The notes below the pieces were generated by a model that did no database searches, had not been told where the DNA came from, and saw only the letters and a list, made by a program, of their open reading frames with translations. 64,000 bases of DNA from assembly GCA_964558465.1 (NCBI GenBank), contig CAZLEF010000001.1:124001-188000 (forward strand). Direction: 5' to 3'. This document shows, piece by piece, positions 1 to 9,800 of the stretch. A program made the translations under genes and the position numbers. The stretch is from JACJYC01 sp964558465. GTDB taxonomy: Bacteria > Bacteroidota > Bacteroidia > Chitinophagales > Saprospiraceae. Position 1 is the first letter of the stretch, and each line of letters opens with the position of its first letter.

Positions 1-84
1 ATATTTTTTTAACGCAATTTATTAGTAATCAGTGTTTTAAATAGATGGCATAATCATTGAGGCCCATTTTAAAACACTCCTGCC

Positions 85-2472
85 ATGTTCTTCCATTCCC
101 TCAAGATCACCCTCCGCAGCCTGGTCCGCCAGGGCGGGTATACGCTCATCCATATTTCAGGCATCACCCTGGGTTTTACGTGTTGCCTGCTCATCGGGGT
201 GTACGTGCAACACGAGTTGAGCCACGACCGGTACCACAACAAAAAGGACCGGATTGTGCGGCTGGCATCCCGGGTGGACGGCGCTTCGTTTGAGAACGGC
301 ATTGCAAAAGTGGTGTTCAACTGGGGCGAGTCGGCGCAGAAGGAGATCCCGGAAGTGGAACGGATTTGCCGGTTCCTGCCCTACGGGCAAGCCCTGGTAA
401 GTATCGGCGGGGAGCGTTTTTACCAGGATGGCGGCCTGTATGCCGATTCCACCGTCTTTGATCTGTTCAGTTGGCCACTGAGCAAGGGCGACCCCTTCCA
501 GGCGCTGGCCAAACCCAATAGTATCATCCTGACAGAGGCGGTAGCGCAGCGCTGTTTCGGGGAAAGGGACCCGGTCGGGCAAACCCTGAACCTGGACAAC
601 AGAACCGCATACACCGTTACGGGCGTGATGCCGGAAATACCCGAAAATTCACATTTCCGGTTTACCTTCCTGGCTTCCCTGTCTTCATATTCCCACCCCG
701 ACCTGCTGGACTGGGTGCGATGGGGGCAATTTTACACCTACGCCTTGCTCGAGCCCGGCGCCTCCAAAGAAGCAGTGGCCAAAAAAATGGACCTGATCCT
801 GGACCGGCACCTGGACGCCGAAAACGCGAAGGCTATTTACCCGCTGGTACAACCTCTGACCGATATCCATTTGCATTCCAACCTGTTCCGGGAGCTGAGC
901 CTGAACTCGGACGTGCGGTATGTTTATATTTTTGGTTCAATTGCCTTGCTAATCCTGGTGATCGCCGCGCTGAACTTTATCAACCTGTCTACTGCAAGAG
1001 CCGCTACCCGCGCACGGGAGGTAGGGGTACGCAAGGTGAACGGCGCCTCGCGCGCCAGCCTGATCGGGAAATTCATCGGAGAGGCCTTGCTGGTCTGCAC
1101 CACGGGCGCCGCATTGGCCGGCATCCTGGCGAAGTTGCTGCTGCCCGCGCTGAACCTCATTCTGGGCAGCAACCTGCAAATGAACTGGCTGGACAATGCC
1201 TGGCTCGGGGGCGGGCTGCTGGCGGCTACCCTGCTGACCGCTCTGTTGTCGGGGTTTTATCCGGCGTTGGTGTTGTCGTCCTTCAAACCCGAAACCGCCA
1301 TCAAGGGCAACCTTTCGTTTTCGGGCAACGCCTTGTTGCGCAAGGGGCTGGTGGTGTTCCAGTTCCTGATCGCCAGCCTGCTGATCATTGCAGCGGTGAC
1401 GGTGAACAATCAATTGTCGTATATCCAGCATAAAAACCTCGGTTTCCGGAAAGATCAGATCCTGGTTGTACCCATGCCGGGCGCAGAGACCGCAGGCCGG
1501 GCGGAGACCATGAAGGCGGAATTTGCCAAAGTGCCTGGTGTATCCCGGGTATCTGCGTCGGCCAACCAACCCGGGGGCAGCGATTACGGCGTGCCCGTAA
1601 CGGCTGTCGGCGTGAACCCGGAATCCATGCCCGACATGCGTTGCCTGGTGGTGGATCACAATTTTCTCGACACCTACGGCATGGAGATGGCCCTGGGGCG
1701 GGGTTTTTCCAAGGACACCCCTACCGATACGGCCGGTTTTCTCATCAACGAAGAGGCCGCCCGGCAATTGGGTTGGACCGGCGATTCCCCCGATACGGAC
1801 CCGCTGAACAAACAGTTGGCCATGCCCGCTATCGGGCGCGGCGCAGGGCCCGTGCTCGGCGTGGTGAAGGACTTCCATTTCCGGTCGATGCACGAAAAAA
1901 TATCGCCCTTGTATTTCTTTATACAGCCGGCCTGGTTTGCCCAGTTTTCCATCAAAGTAGATGCCGCGCGGGTAGACGAGGCGTTGGCCGGGCTGGAGCA
2001 GGTCTGGAGCCGTTTTGAGCCCAATTTCCCATTTGCCTACCAGTTTTTTGACGAGCAGTTTGACACCCTGCACCAGCGGGAAGCCAACACGGCGCGGGTA
2101 GTGCGCTGGTTTACACTGGCGGCCATCCTGATCACCTGCCTGGGGTTGTTCGGCCTGTCGACCTATACGGCGCAGCAGCGCAGAAAGGAGATCGGCATCC
2201 GCAAGGTATTGGGCGCAACAGCGCCCGGGATCGTGGGATTGCTTTCGAAGGATTTTTTGAAGCTCGTATTCCTTTCCCTGGCGATTGCGGTCCCGGCGGC
2301 CTGGTACCTGATGAGCAACTGGCTCGACAATTTTGCCTACCGAATTGACCTGGACTGGCGGATCTTTGCGCTGGCAGGCGGCACAGCGGTGCTGATTGCG
2401 GCGTTGACGGTGAGTTTTCAGAGTGTGCGGGCGGCGTTGGCGAATCCGGTTTCGAGTTTAAGGAGCGAGTAG
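85..2472 (+). CDS. FtsX/MacB-type ABC transporter permease
   Basis: Inner-membrane permease of the MacB/FtsX family, 795 aa. Hydrophobic segments are visible near residues 20-41, 280-303, 330-352, 375-398 and 428-450, and three more in the last 130 residues. Large extracytoplasmic domains lie after the first segment and at about 455-665, the duplicated layout common in Bacteroidota. The signatures REVGVRKVNGAS (about 311) and RRKEIGIRKVLGA (about 699) are the family's two conserved cytoplasmic elements. Start is the ATG at 85. No ATPase or membrane-fusion partner lies beside it, so the substrate cannot be named; such lone permeases usually pair with a MacB-like ATPase encoded elsewhere (inference). 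Confidence 0.93.
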   Translation: MFFHSLKITLRSLVRQGGYTLIHISGITLGFTCCLLIGVYVQHELSHDRYHNKKDRIVRLASRVDGASFENGIAKVVFNWGESAQKEIPEVERICRFLPYGQALVSIGGERFYQDGGLYADSTVFDLFSWPLSKGDPFQALAKPNSIILTEAVAQRCFGERDPVGQTLNLDNRTAYTVTGVMPEIPENSHFRFTFLASLSSYSHPDLLDWVRWGQFYTYALLEPGASKEAVAKKMDLILDRHLDAENAKAIYPLVQPLTDIHLHSNLFRELSLNSDVRYVYIFGSIALLILVIAALNFINLSTARAATRAREVGVRKVNGASRASLIGKFIGEALLVCTTGAALAGILAKLLLPALNLILGSNLQMNWLDNAWLGGGLLAATLLTALLSGFYPALVLSSFKPETAIKGNLSFSGNALLRKGLVVFQFLIASLLIIAAVTVNNQLSYIQHKNLGFRKDQILVVPMPGAETAGRAETMKAEFAKVPGVSRVSASANQPGGSDYGVPVTAVGVNPESMPDMRCLVVDHNFLDTYGMEMALGRGFSKDTPTDTAGFLINEEAARQLGWTGDSPDTDPLNKQLAMPAIGRGAGPVLGVVKDFHFRSMHEKISPLYFFIQPAWFAQFSIKVDAARVDEALAGLEQVWSRFEPNFPFAYQFFDEQFDTLHQREANTARVVRWFTLAAILITCLGLFGLSTYTAQQRRKEIGIRKVLGATAPGIVGLLSKDFLKLVFLSLAIAVPAAWYLMSNWLDNFAYRIDLDWRIFALAGGTAVLIAALTVSFQSVRAALANPVSSLRSE

Positions 2473-2604
2473 ATCAGATCGGAACATAGCGGAATCAAAG
2501 CCCTGTACCATCGTACAGGTCCCTTTCTATCCTAAGGTACGTTTTCCAGCCTTGCGGGAGGCCGCATCTTTGCCTCAACATTCCAATTCATTAAATCAAA
2601 TACA

Positions 2605-3312
2605 ATGACCTACCGGAAAACAGCCCTGATCACCGGCGCATCAAAAGGATTGGGTTTTGCGCTGGCGGAAAGCCTGGCGAAAAAAGGATGGAAATTATTG
2701 ATCAACGCCCGCACGGCCCGGTCCTTGCTGGCCGCAAAAAACCAACTGCCGGATTTTACCGAAGTCATCGCCATCCCGGGAGATGTACGCGACGAGATCC
2801 ACCTATTGCAAATTGCCGAAGCCCTGGAAAAGAACCGCTGGACGCTGGATCTTGTGGTAAACAACGCTTCCGCATTGGGCGTATCCCCCCTGCCCCGGTT
2901 GCTCGACCACCCGGTGGACGATCTGCACGTGATCTTTCACACCAATATGATTGCACCCATTTCCCTTTTGCAAAAGGTGAGACCCTACCTCAATTACGGG
3001 GCAAAAATTGTCAATGTCAGCAGCGACGCAGGGGCCGAAGCCTATGAAACCTGGGGCGCCTATGGCGGCAGCAAGGCCGGCCTCGATCATATGACCGCCA
3101 TACTCGGGAAAGAACACCCTGAATTTCGCTTTTATGCCTTCGACCCCGGAGATATGCGCACCGGCATGCAACAGGCCGCCTTCCCCGGCGAGGACATTTC
3201 CGACCGGCCGCTGCCCGGACAATACGCCGTGCCGGCCTTACTCGAACTCATCCGGAATGAATTGCCCGGCGGGCGGTACACCACCCAACTCCTCCAACAA
3301 CCGCAACTATGA
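2605..3312 (+). CDS. SDR-family NAD(P)-dependent oxidoreductase
   Basis: Short-chain dehydrogenase/reductase, 235 aa, cytoplasmic. The cofactor-binding TGASKGLG is at residues 10-17, NNAS at 86-89, the catalytic serine at 139/140 and Tyr153-x3-Lys157 in YGGSK. The substrate cannot be told from the sequence. The stop overlaps the start of the QueA-like gene by 4 bp (ATGA), so the two are very probably translated together. Start is an ATG about 130 bp after the permease gene. Confidence 0.93.
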   Translation: MTYRKTALITGASKGLGFALAESLAKKGWKLLINARTARSLLAAKNQLPDFTEVIAIPGDVRDEIHLLQIAEALEKNRWTLDLVVNNASALGVSPLPRLLDHPVDDLHVIFHTNMIAPISLLQKVRPYLNYGAKIVNVSSDAGAEAYETWGAYGGSKAGLDHMTAILGKEHPEFRFYAFDPGDMRTGMQQAAFPGEDISDRPLPGQYAVPALLELIRNELPGGRYTTQLLQQPQL

Positions 3313-4364
3313 ACGCAGTAGCCGGTAAAATCATCCGGTTCGATCTGCCCGAACACCTGGCTTGCCCGCACCCGACTGAAGAACGGAAACTCCGCAGAGA
3401 CGAAGTCCGCTTACTGATTACCACAGGGTCCGGGCAGATCGAACATACCGTTTTCCACCAAATACCCGTTTTCCTGCAGGCCGGCGATGTCCTGGTCGTC
3501 AATACTTCCGCCACCCTGCCGTCGGCCCTGCCGGTATGGCTCCCCGGCGACCGGCCTGGCAGGGTCCATTTCAGCAACCGGATCAACGACCGCGAATGGC
3601 TGATCGAAATCCGCGAAGTACAGGGTAATAAAACCGTCCGCTGGAAAAAGGGCGAAGAAGGCATGAATTTTGACCTGCCGGAAGATGGTTTTATCCAACT
3701 CAACCGGCGATTTTACAAAAACCGGCAGTTGCTGGATTTGTGGCTGGCGAAGTTTTCTACCGGCAGAACGCCGGAAGATTACTTCAATGCCTATGCCAGC
3801 CCCATTCAATACGACAAACTGAACGAACGCTACCCGCTGGCCTACTACCAAACCTTTTTCGCTTTCCATCCAGGGAGTTCGGAAATGCCCTCAGCCGGCA
3901 GAGGGTTCACGAGCGCCCTGGTGGAAAGATTGTTGAAAAAAGGCGTCATTTTTGCGCCCATTCTGCTGCACACCGGCGTTTCCAGCCTGGAAGAGAACGA
4001 AAGACCGTATCCCGAATACATGGAAATCGATCCGGTCTCAGCGGCCATCGTCAATTCGGCCAAAAACCAGGGCCGGCGGGTGATTGCTGTGGGCACCACC
4101 GCAATCCGGGCCCTGGAAAGCGCCGCAGACGCCTCGGGCAAGGTAATCCCCTATCGCGGCAATACGGACCTGTTCATCCACGAAAGTTATGCCATGAAAA
4201 TAGCCGGCGGCCTGCTCACCGGTTTCCACGAACCCCGGGCCTCCCACCTGAACATGCTGCAATCCCTGGCCGGATTTGACCATATCAAAAAGGCCTATGC
4301 TGCGGCATTGGGCGGCAAATACTTCTGGCACCAGTTTGGAGATTTGCATTTAATATTGCCTTAG
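3309..4364 (+). CDS. QueA-like SAM:tRNA ribosyltransferase-isomerase (divergent)
   Basis: Related to QueA, which uses S-adenosylmethionine to build epoxyqueuosine on the wobble base of tRNA. At 351 aa it is about the length of QueA. Recognisable family blocks are DVLVVNTSATLPSAL (near 60; QueA usually has an N-D-[ST]-R-V type sequence here), GTTAIRALESA (near 263), TDLFIH (near 288), GGLLTGFHEPRASHL (near 300) and the FGDLHLIL C-terminus. The usual NDTRV and NFHLPKS blocks are altered. It overlaps the SDR gene by 4 bp. It may be a second paralogue rather than the housekeeping QueA; no other queuosine gene is in the window. Confidence 0.8.
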   Translation: MNAVAGKIIRFDLPEHLACPHPTEERKLRRDEVRLLITTGSGQIEHTVFHQIPVFLQAGDVLVVNTSATLPSALPVWLPGDRPGRVHFSNRINDREWLIEIREVQGNKTVRWKKGEEGMNFDLPEDGFIQLNRRFYKNRQLLDLWLAKFSTGRTPEDYFNAYASPIQYDKLNERYPLAYYQTFFAFHPGSSEMPSAGRGFTSALVERLLKKGVIFAPILLHTGVSSLEENERPYPEYMEIDPVSAAIVNSAKNQGRRVIAVGTTAIRALESAADASGKVIPYRGNTDLFIHESYAMKIAGGLLTGFHEPRASHLNMLQSLAGFDHIKKAYAAALGGKYFWHQFGDLHLILP

Positions 4365-4477
4365 GCTTGTTTCTCTTCTTTAAACGGCTTAAATTTCGTG
4401 GCGTAAAACCGAAGTATTTATGCCAATCCCAAGAATTACCCTAAAACCCTGATATGACAACACCGTCTCCTTCGACT

Positions 4478-4612
4478 CCGCTCAGGAGCCTAACCGTCCA
4501 CAATTTTCCGTCTACCGTCTTTCATCCGACGAAGACTTGGCGTAGTCGGAAACCGTCCACTATCTACCATCCACCGTCCACCGTCTGCCGTCTGCCGTCT
4601 GCCAAAAAACCT
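4478..4612. repeat. Degenerate CCGTC/CCGTCTG short tandem repeats
   Basis: The 253-bp gap between the queA-like and ROK genes holds no gene. It carries imperfect runs built on CCGTC, ending in CCACCGT and CCGTCTG units of period 7 just before the ROK start. A small hairpin, TCCGAC...GTCGGA, lies near 4527-4552. It belongs to the set of short-period intergenic repeats seen throughout the window. Confidence 0.7.
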
Positions 4613-4617
4613 AACCT

Positions 4618-5550
4618 ATGACCCAAAAAAACATCTCCCTTGGCGTCGACATCGGCGGCACGCATATCACCTGCGGGGCGGTGTTGATCAGGGAGGGCAA
4701 ACTCCTGGAAACCACCCTTTCCCGGCGAACCTTCGACCATAATGCTGCCGCCGCGCCGATCCTGCAAAGCTGGGCGGATGCGTTGAACGCCAGCCTTGCT
4801 CAAATTGATTTGGACCACGTCGCAGGCATCGGATTTGCCATTCCCGGTCCTTTCGATTACCGGAACGGCATTTCGAAGATGCAGCATAAGTTCAAAAACC
4901 TGTACAACCTCCATATCCCCACCGCCCTGCAGCCGCTGTTGATGCCGGAAAGGGACTTGCCCATGCGTTTCCTGAATGACGCCGCTTCTTTTGCCGCGGG
5001 TGAAGCCTGGTTGGGCAAAGGGCGCGGGTTTCACCGGGTTGTCGTCATCACCCTCGGCACCGGTTTCGGGTCTGCTTTTATCGAGAACGGAGCGCCGGTT
5101 GTTGACCGGCCGGACGTACCCAAGGAAGGCTGCTTATGGCATCTGCCTTTCAAGGAGGGCATCGCCGACGAGTACTTTTCCACCGGCTGGTTTACCCGGG
5201 AATACGAAAAAAGGACCGGCGGTAAAGTGCCCGGGGTAAAGACCCTGGTAGAGCGGGCCGGCGCCGACGGCCTGATCAGGGACCTGTTTGCGGAATTCGG
5301 CCGGAACCTGTCGGATTGCCTGGCGCCCCGCCTCCGGGCATTCAGCGCCGAAATCCTGGTGATCGGCGGCAATATCGCCCATGCGCTTCCCTTGTTTGAA
5401 ACGGATCTGACGCAAGGGCTGAAACAAGCGGGCATCGCTATTCCTGTCCAGGTCTCCGAACTGGAGGAAAACGCCGCGCTGATCGGCAGCGCACGCTTGC
5501 TGGACGACAAATTCTGGGAACAGGTATCGGCTCACCTGCCGAACATCTGA
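4618..5550 (+). CDS. ROK-family sugar kinase-like protein
   Basis: ROK (repressor, ORF, kinase) family, 310 aa, probably a cytoplasmic hexose or N-acetyl-hexosamine kinase. The phosphate-binding VDIGGTH is at residues 10-16, the second glycine loop GTGFGSAF at about 145-152 and a C-terminal VIGGNIA block near 249. The zinc-binding C-x-C-x4-C motif of classical ROK kinases is absent; the equivalent stretch reads GCLWHLPFKEGIADEYFS. That marks a subfamily variant, so substrate and even kinase activity are uncertain. No N-terminal HTH is present, so it is not a ROK repressor. Start is the ATG directly after the CCGTCTG repeats. Confidence 0.85.
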   Translation: MTQKNISLGVDIGGTHITCGAVLIREGKLLETTLSRRTFDHNAAAAPILQSWADALNASLAQIDLDHVAGIGFAIPGPFDYRNGISKMQHKFKNLYNLHIPTALQPLLMPERDLPMRFLNDAASFAAGEAWLGKGRGFHRVVVITLGTGFGSAFIENGAPVVDRPDVPKEGCLWHLPFKEGIADEYFSTGWFTREYEKRTGGKVPGVKTLVERAGADGLIRDLFAEFGRNLSDCLAPRLRAFSAEILVIGGNIAHALPLFETDLTQGLKQAGIAIPVQVSELEENAALIGSARLLDDKFWEQVSAHLPNI

Positions 5551-5592
5551 CAGGCATACTACTGAAGATTTTTGTTTTTAAACGAAAGACTG

Positions 5593-5662
5593 TGAGACCA
5601 GGAGATCGGGAGAAAGGGAGAAACGCAATGCCTTCATCCTCTCTCCCCGTCGCCCAGTCTCC
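5593..5662. repeat. Inverted GGGAGA/TCTCCC repeat arms
   Basis: The 317-bp gap between the ROK gene and the next CDS has no gene. It contains GGAGATCGGGAGAAAGGGAGA on one side and CTCTCCCCGTCGCCCAGTCTCC on the other, which can pair as a long imperfect hairpin. Its position after a stop codon suggests a terminator-like role (inference). Confidence 0.55.
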
Positions 5663-5867
5663 TCCATAGGAGTCCCGTGGACCCGTCCTCAGCTAAAAAG
5701 GCAAAATGTCCAGTAGTATGGACGGGAAGTTACCCCCTGAAAAAGGGCCGGCCGGACCACAAAATCAACAAATTTCAAACATCCGGTGTTTTTAACAAAA
5801 TAAATTGACCGATCCGCACATTCTTTTGAATAATATCCGGCATCTTTTGAAAAACCCTTTATTTGTT

Positions 5868-6587
5868 ATGAACAAATCAATATTCTTTTCCGCCCTGCTG
5901 CTTCCTTGCTGCTGCGCTGCCCAATCCGGCGAAAGCGAGAAATACGAGGTGATCTCTTATATCATCGGAGGGAATTTGTTGAGTTTTGATTACGACTATA
6001 TCTACGCGCAACAAGCCGATACCGGTGACAAGATCTATGGTTTTGCCGCCCGCGAACAAGATACCGTGACCCTTTACGACCTGGAAACTTTCCGGGAGAC
6101 CCCGCTTTCGAAAACCGAATACGAATCCAGGTACCTCCAGGAGATCAACCAGGAATTCAAAAAAGAAATCGCCTTCTGGAAAAACCGCGAAAACCAGGAT
6201 GAAACAACCATCCTGCTGGGCGGTATGCATAAAAAGGATGTTTACTATAACGCCAAATTCATCGATAAATCAGCCTATCCGGAATATCGGGATCTGATCG
6301 AAACGTTAACCCGGCCCAAGTCTGCATCCTGGAATCCGGACCAGGTACGGCACGGCCATCAGGTCGAGATCCTGGAACTTACAAAAGAAAATACGGAAAG
6401 CCATTACAAGCCCGGTACGGGTTATATCCTGCTTTCCGATGTAGTGATGGACGAGGCAAAAAACAAATCCGCCGCCATCATGCACTGGTATTGCGGCAAC
6501 GAATGCGGCGCCTGTTATTTGCTGCTTCTGCGCAAAGAAAACGGGCAGTGGCGGTATGAGAAGATTGAAATGCTGTGGGAGAGTTGA
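5868..6587 (+). CDS. Secreted hypothetical protein
   Basis: I do not recognise this family. The ATG at 5868 is chosen over a TTG at 5805 because it begins a clean signal peptide: MNKS, then a hydrophobic run, then CCCAAQS. The product is 239 aa. The cysteine run near residues 14-16 could be lipidated but is not a good lipobox. The mature part is soluble, rich in charged residues and aromatic pairs, with a C-terminal half containing HWYCGNECGACYLLLLRKENGQW. This Cys-x3-Cys-x2-Cys-like cluster could bind metal or form disulfides. Genes on both sides point the same way but are well separated. Confidence 0.75.
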   Translation: MNKSIFFSALLLPCCCAAQSGESEKYEVISYIIGGNLLSFDYDYIYAQQADTGDKIYGFAAREQDTVTLYDLETFRETPLSKTEYESRYLQEINQEFKKEIAFWKNRENQDETTILLGGMHKKDVYYNAKFIDKSAYPEYRDLIETLTRPKSASWNPDQVRHGHQVEILELTKENTESHYKPGTGYILLSDVVMDEAKNKSAAIMHWYCGNECGACYLLLLRKENGQWRYEKIEMLWES

Positions 6588-6605
6588 TGATTTGAATGTT
6601 AATAA

Positions 6606-6709
6606 AAGACTGGGAGAGTGGGAGACGGGGAGACTGGGAGACGGGGAGACGGGGAGAGGAGGAGACGGGGAGAGGAGGAGAACGGGAGACTGAGAGATTG
6701 GGAGTTTTC
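6606..6709. repeat. GGGAGAC/GGGGAGA short tandem repeats
   Basis: About 100 bp of tandem units of period 7-9 built on GGGAGA(C), immediately after the stop of the preceding gene. The 288-bp gap contains no gene; the rest of it should hold the promoter of the hybrid regulator gene. Confidence 0.8.
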
Positions 6710-6876
6710 CAAATTTGTGAGATTAGCGATAAAAGCTTGCTATAGAATCCTTTCAAAATAACCGGGGGTGACAAAAATCACCTTCCTTTCCTTATTTTTC
6801 ATTTGCAGGCGTCTGTCAAAAACCTTAATTTGTAAACGTTTTTAAATCAGTTTGTTGGTTTCAATCAGGTTGCAAT

Positions 6877-9800
6877 TTGACTTGGCGCCACGGCATATTG
6901 TTTATCCTCTTTCCCTTCTCTTTCGCCGACGCCCAGGAGAAAACCCTGTTATTTGACCATATCGGCATGGAGGACGGTCTTTCGCAAGGTCAGATACTGG
7001 GCTTGCTTCAGGATAGTTACGGCTATATCTGGTGGGGCACAATGTCCGGCCTGATCCGGTATGACGGCCATAATTTCATCCGGTACACCCGCGAAGCCGC
7101 GGATTCAACTTCGCTGTCGCACTCCACTGCATGGCCTGTTCTTCAAGACCGCAAAGGCGATATCTGGATTGGAAGCCATACTGGTTTGAACCGGTGGAAT
7201 CGGGCCTCTAACCGGTTCCGGCGTTTTTACCACGACCCGCACAATCCGAACAGCCTGCCCGGCAACAGTGTGGAAACGGCCTTTGAAGACGCCGAAGGGC
7301 TGTTATGGGTTGGAACCGACAAAGGGCTGGCAGTTTATGACGGGAAATCGTTTTTCAAGATACCGATTATCAAGCCTGCACCGCGTCAAACGGAAGTTCA
7401 GGTATACTCCATATTGTCGGATGGCAAAGGGGGGATTTTGGCAGGTACGAAATACGGTTTGGCCAGAATTGACAAACAGAAAAAAACGAGCAAATTATTT
7501 CCGGTTGATTGCCCTGGTTTTTGCCCCGCCCCGCCTGAAATCTGGAAGCTTTACAAAGACCGCGAGGGCAGAATCTGGGTGGGGACCGGCGCAGGCCTGT
7601 TTCTTTGGAAAGCAGCAGAACAGCGGTTTGTCCAGGTCCCATTGAGCGGTACGTCCAAACAACAAGCCGTTCGCGACATCATCCAGGACAAAACAGGTCT
7701 GCTGTGGATAGCCACCCTCAACGGCAACGGCATGTTCCGGCTGAACCCCGCTACCGGTGAATTCAAACATTTTACCCAGGACCCTTCCAATTCTTTCGGC
7801 TTGAGCAGCAATTACGTTCGCAACTTTTTGATCGACCGGCAAAATATTCTATGGATCGGCACTTACAACGGGCTGGACAAACTGGACCTGAACCCGCCCA
7901 GATTTACCCTCCTCCAGCAGGAACCGGGCGACCTCCGGCCTGAAAACCTCATCTACAAAGCTTATATGGATCGATGGGGCGGAATGTGGTTCAGCACCTA
8001 TGATCAAAAAGGGTTTTATGCGGTCAGACCCGGTAAAAAAGCCACGCCGATCCATTTCCTGCCTTATACGGATTCCACCGTTTTATTTGAGAATTTCTGT
8101 TCGACCTCCGAAGGAGAGGTCTGGATCGCAACCTGGCCGAATCGCGTGATCCGGTACCATGTGCCGACCCGAAGGGCGGTTGTGCTGAAAGAACTCCCGG
8201 AAACAGGCGACAGCCTGGAAGTGTTTGGGTATTTCTATATGGAAGAAGACAACCGGGACCCGGAATATATCTGGTTCAGTTCGAATAACGGATTGTGCCG
8301 GATGCACAAAAAGACGTTGGAACGCCATTATTTCCCCCCGGCCCGGGATATCCCGGGACTGAAAAATAACTGGATCGTCAATGCCTTGCAGGTTCCGGGA
8401 GATGAGATCTACGTTCTTTGCGAAAGTCATTTCAACGGCAAGCTGGCGCGTTTCGATAAACGAACCGGAGACTATGATCTCATTGAAACGGAAAAGGCGT
8501 TCCCGGAGGGCAAAGGCGGCATCCATGTCCGCCAGTTTGCCTGTACCCCCGACGGAACCATCTGGATGGCTACGGCCGCCGGTTTGGGGAAATTTGTGCC
8601 GGTGACGGGGGAATTCACCCTGCTGACTGCCCATGACGGCCTGGCAGAAGACAACCTGATGGGCATCGCTGCCGATCAAAAGGGAAATCTCTGGCTGAAA
8701 GGCTTGCAGGGGCTGTCGAAATATCATCCGGATCAGGTATCCTTCTGGCATTTTAACATATCGAAGGATATGAAGGAATTCAATTCCGTCGGAAGTACAA
8801 CAGGCCCGGATGGCAGGATTTTCTTTTATGGGAACAACGGTTTTTACGCCTTTTATCCCGATTCCGTCCAATTGGACACCACCCTTCCCGTTGCCGTGCT
8901 TACCGATTTTAAAGTACTCAACCGGTCGCGGCTATTCGGAACGGCCCCTGAACGGATTCGCGATATTGTTCTGAACCATCAGGACAACGTTTTTTCCTTT
9001 GAGTATGCGGGCCTTCATTCCTCCGATCCGCAACACAACCGTTACCGCTATCGCCTGGAAGGATTTGACCGGGATTGGGTGTACGCCGGCGCCGAGCGTA
9101 AAGTGACGTACACCAACCTCGACCCCGGGCGATATACCTTCTGTGTCCTGGTCTGCAATGCCGACGGGGTCTGGAACCCCAACCCGCTGGCCATCCGGCT
9201 GCAAATCCTGCCTCCGCCCTGGCGCGCCTGGTGGGCGTATGGCCTCTATGTCCTTCTGGTCGCCAGTGTGCTGCGGGCAACTTATGTCTGGCGCAAACGC
9301 CGCTGGCAACTCAAAACCCAACTGGCCTTCGAACACCGCGAAGCAGATCGCCTCAAGGAACTCGACACCCTCAAAACCCGCCTGTATACCAATATCACCC
9401 ACGAATTCCGCACTCCGCTCACCGTGATCCTGGGTATGGCGGAGCAGTTGAAAGCCGCTGTTGAAAATTGGAAAGCAGGAGAAAAGAGCTATTGGCTCCC
9501 AACCATCGCTGCCATCCAACGCAGCGGAAGGTCGCTCCTGCGCCTTGTTAACCAAATGCTCGATCTGTCAAAACTTGAATCCGGCGTCCTGCCCGTGCAC
9601 CTGACCCGGGGCGATATCATTCCTTTTCTGAAATATCAGCTCGAAGCGTTCCACAGCCTGGCGGAAAGCAAGGAAATCCGGCTGGAGTTCCACGCCGAAC
9701 CGGATACCTTGATCATGGACTACGATCCCGAAAAGGTGGAAACCATCGTGTGCAATTTGCTGTCCAATGCGCTGAAATTTACCCGGACAGGCGTGGTTCG

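Noticed and set aside
949..2073. 374-codon open frame opposite the FtsX permease
   Set aside because: Antisense shadow with biased Gln/Arg/His composition.
6478..6774. 98-codon minus-strand frame rich in SPRLPVSQS units
   Set aside because: It is the translation of the GGGAGAC tandem repeat and not a plausible protein.
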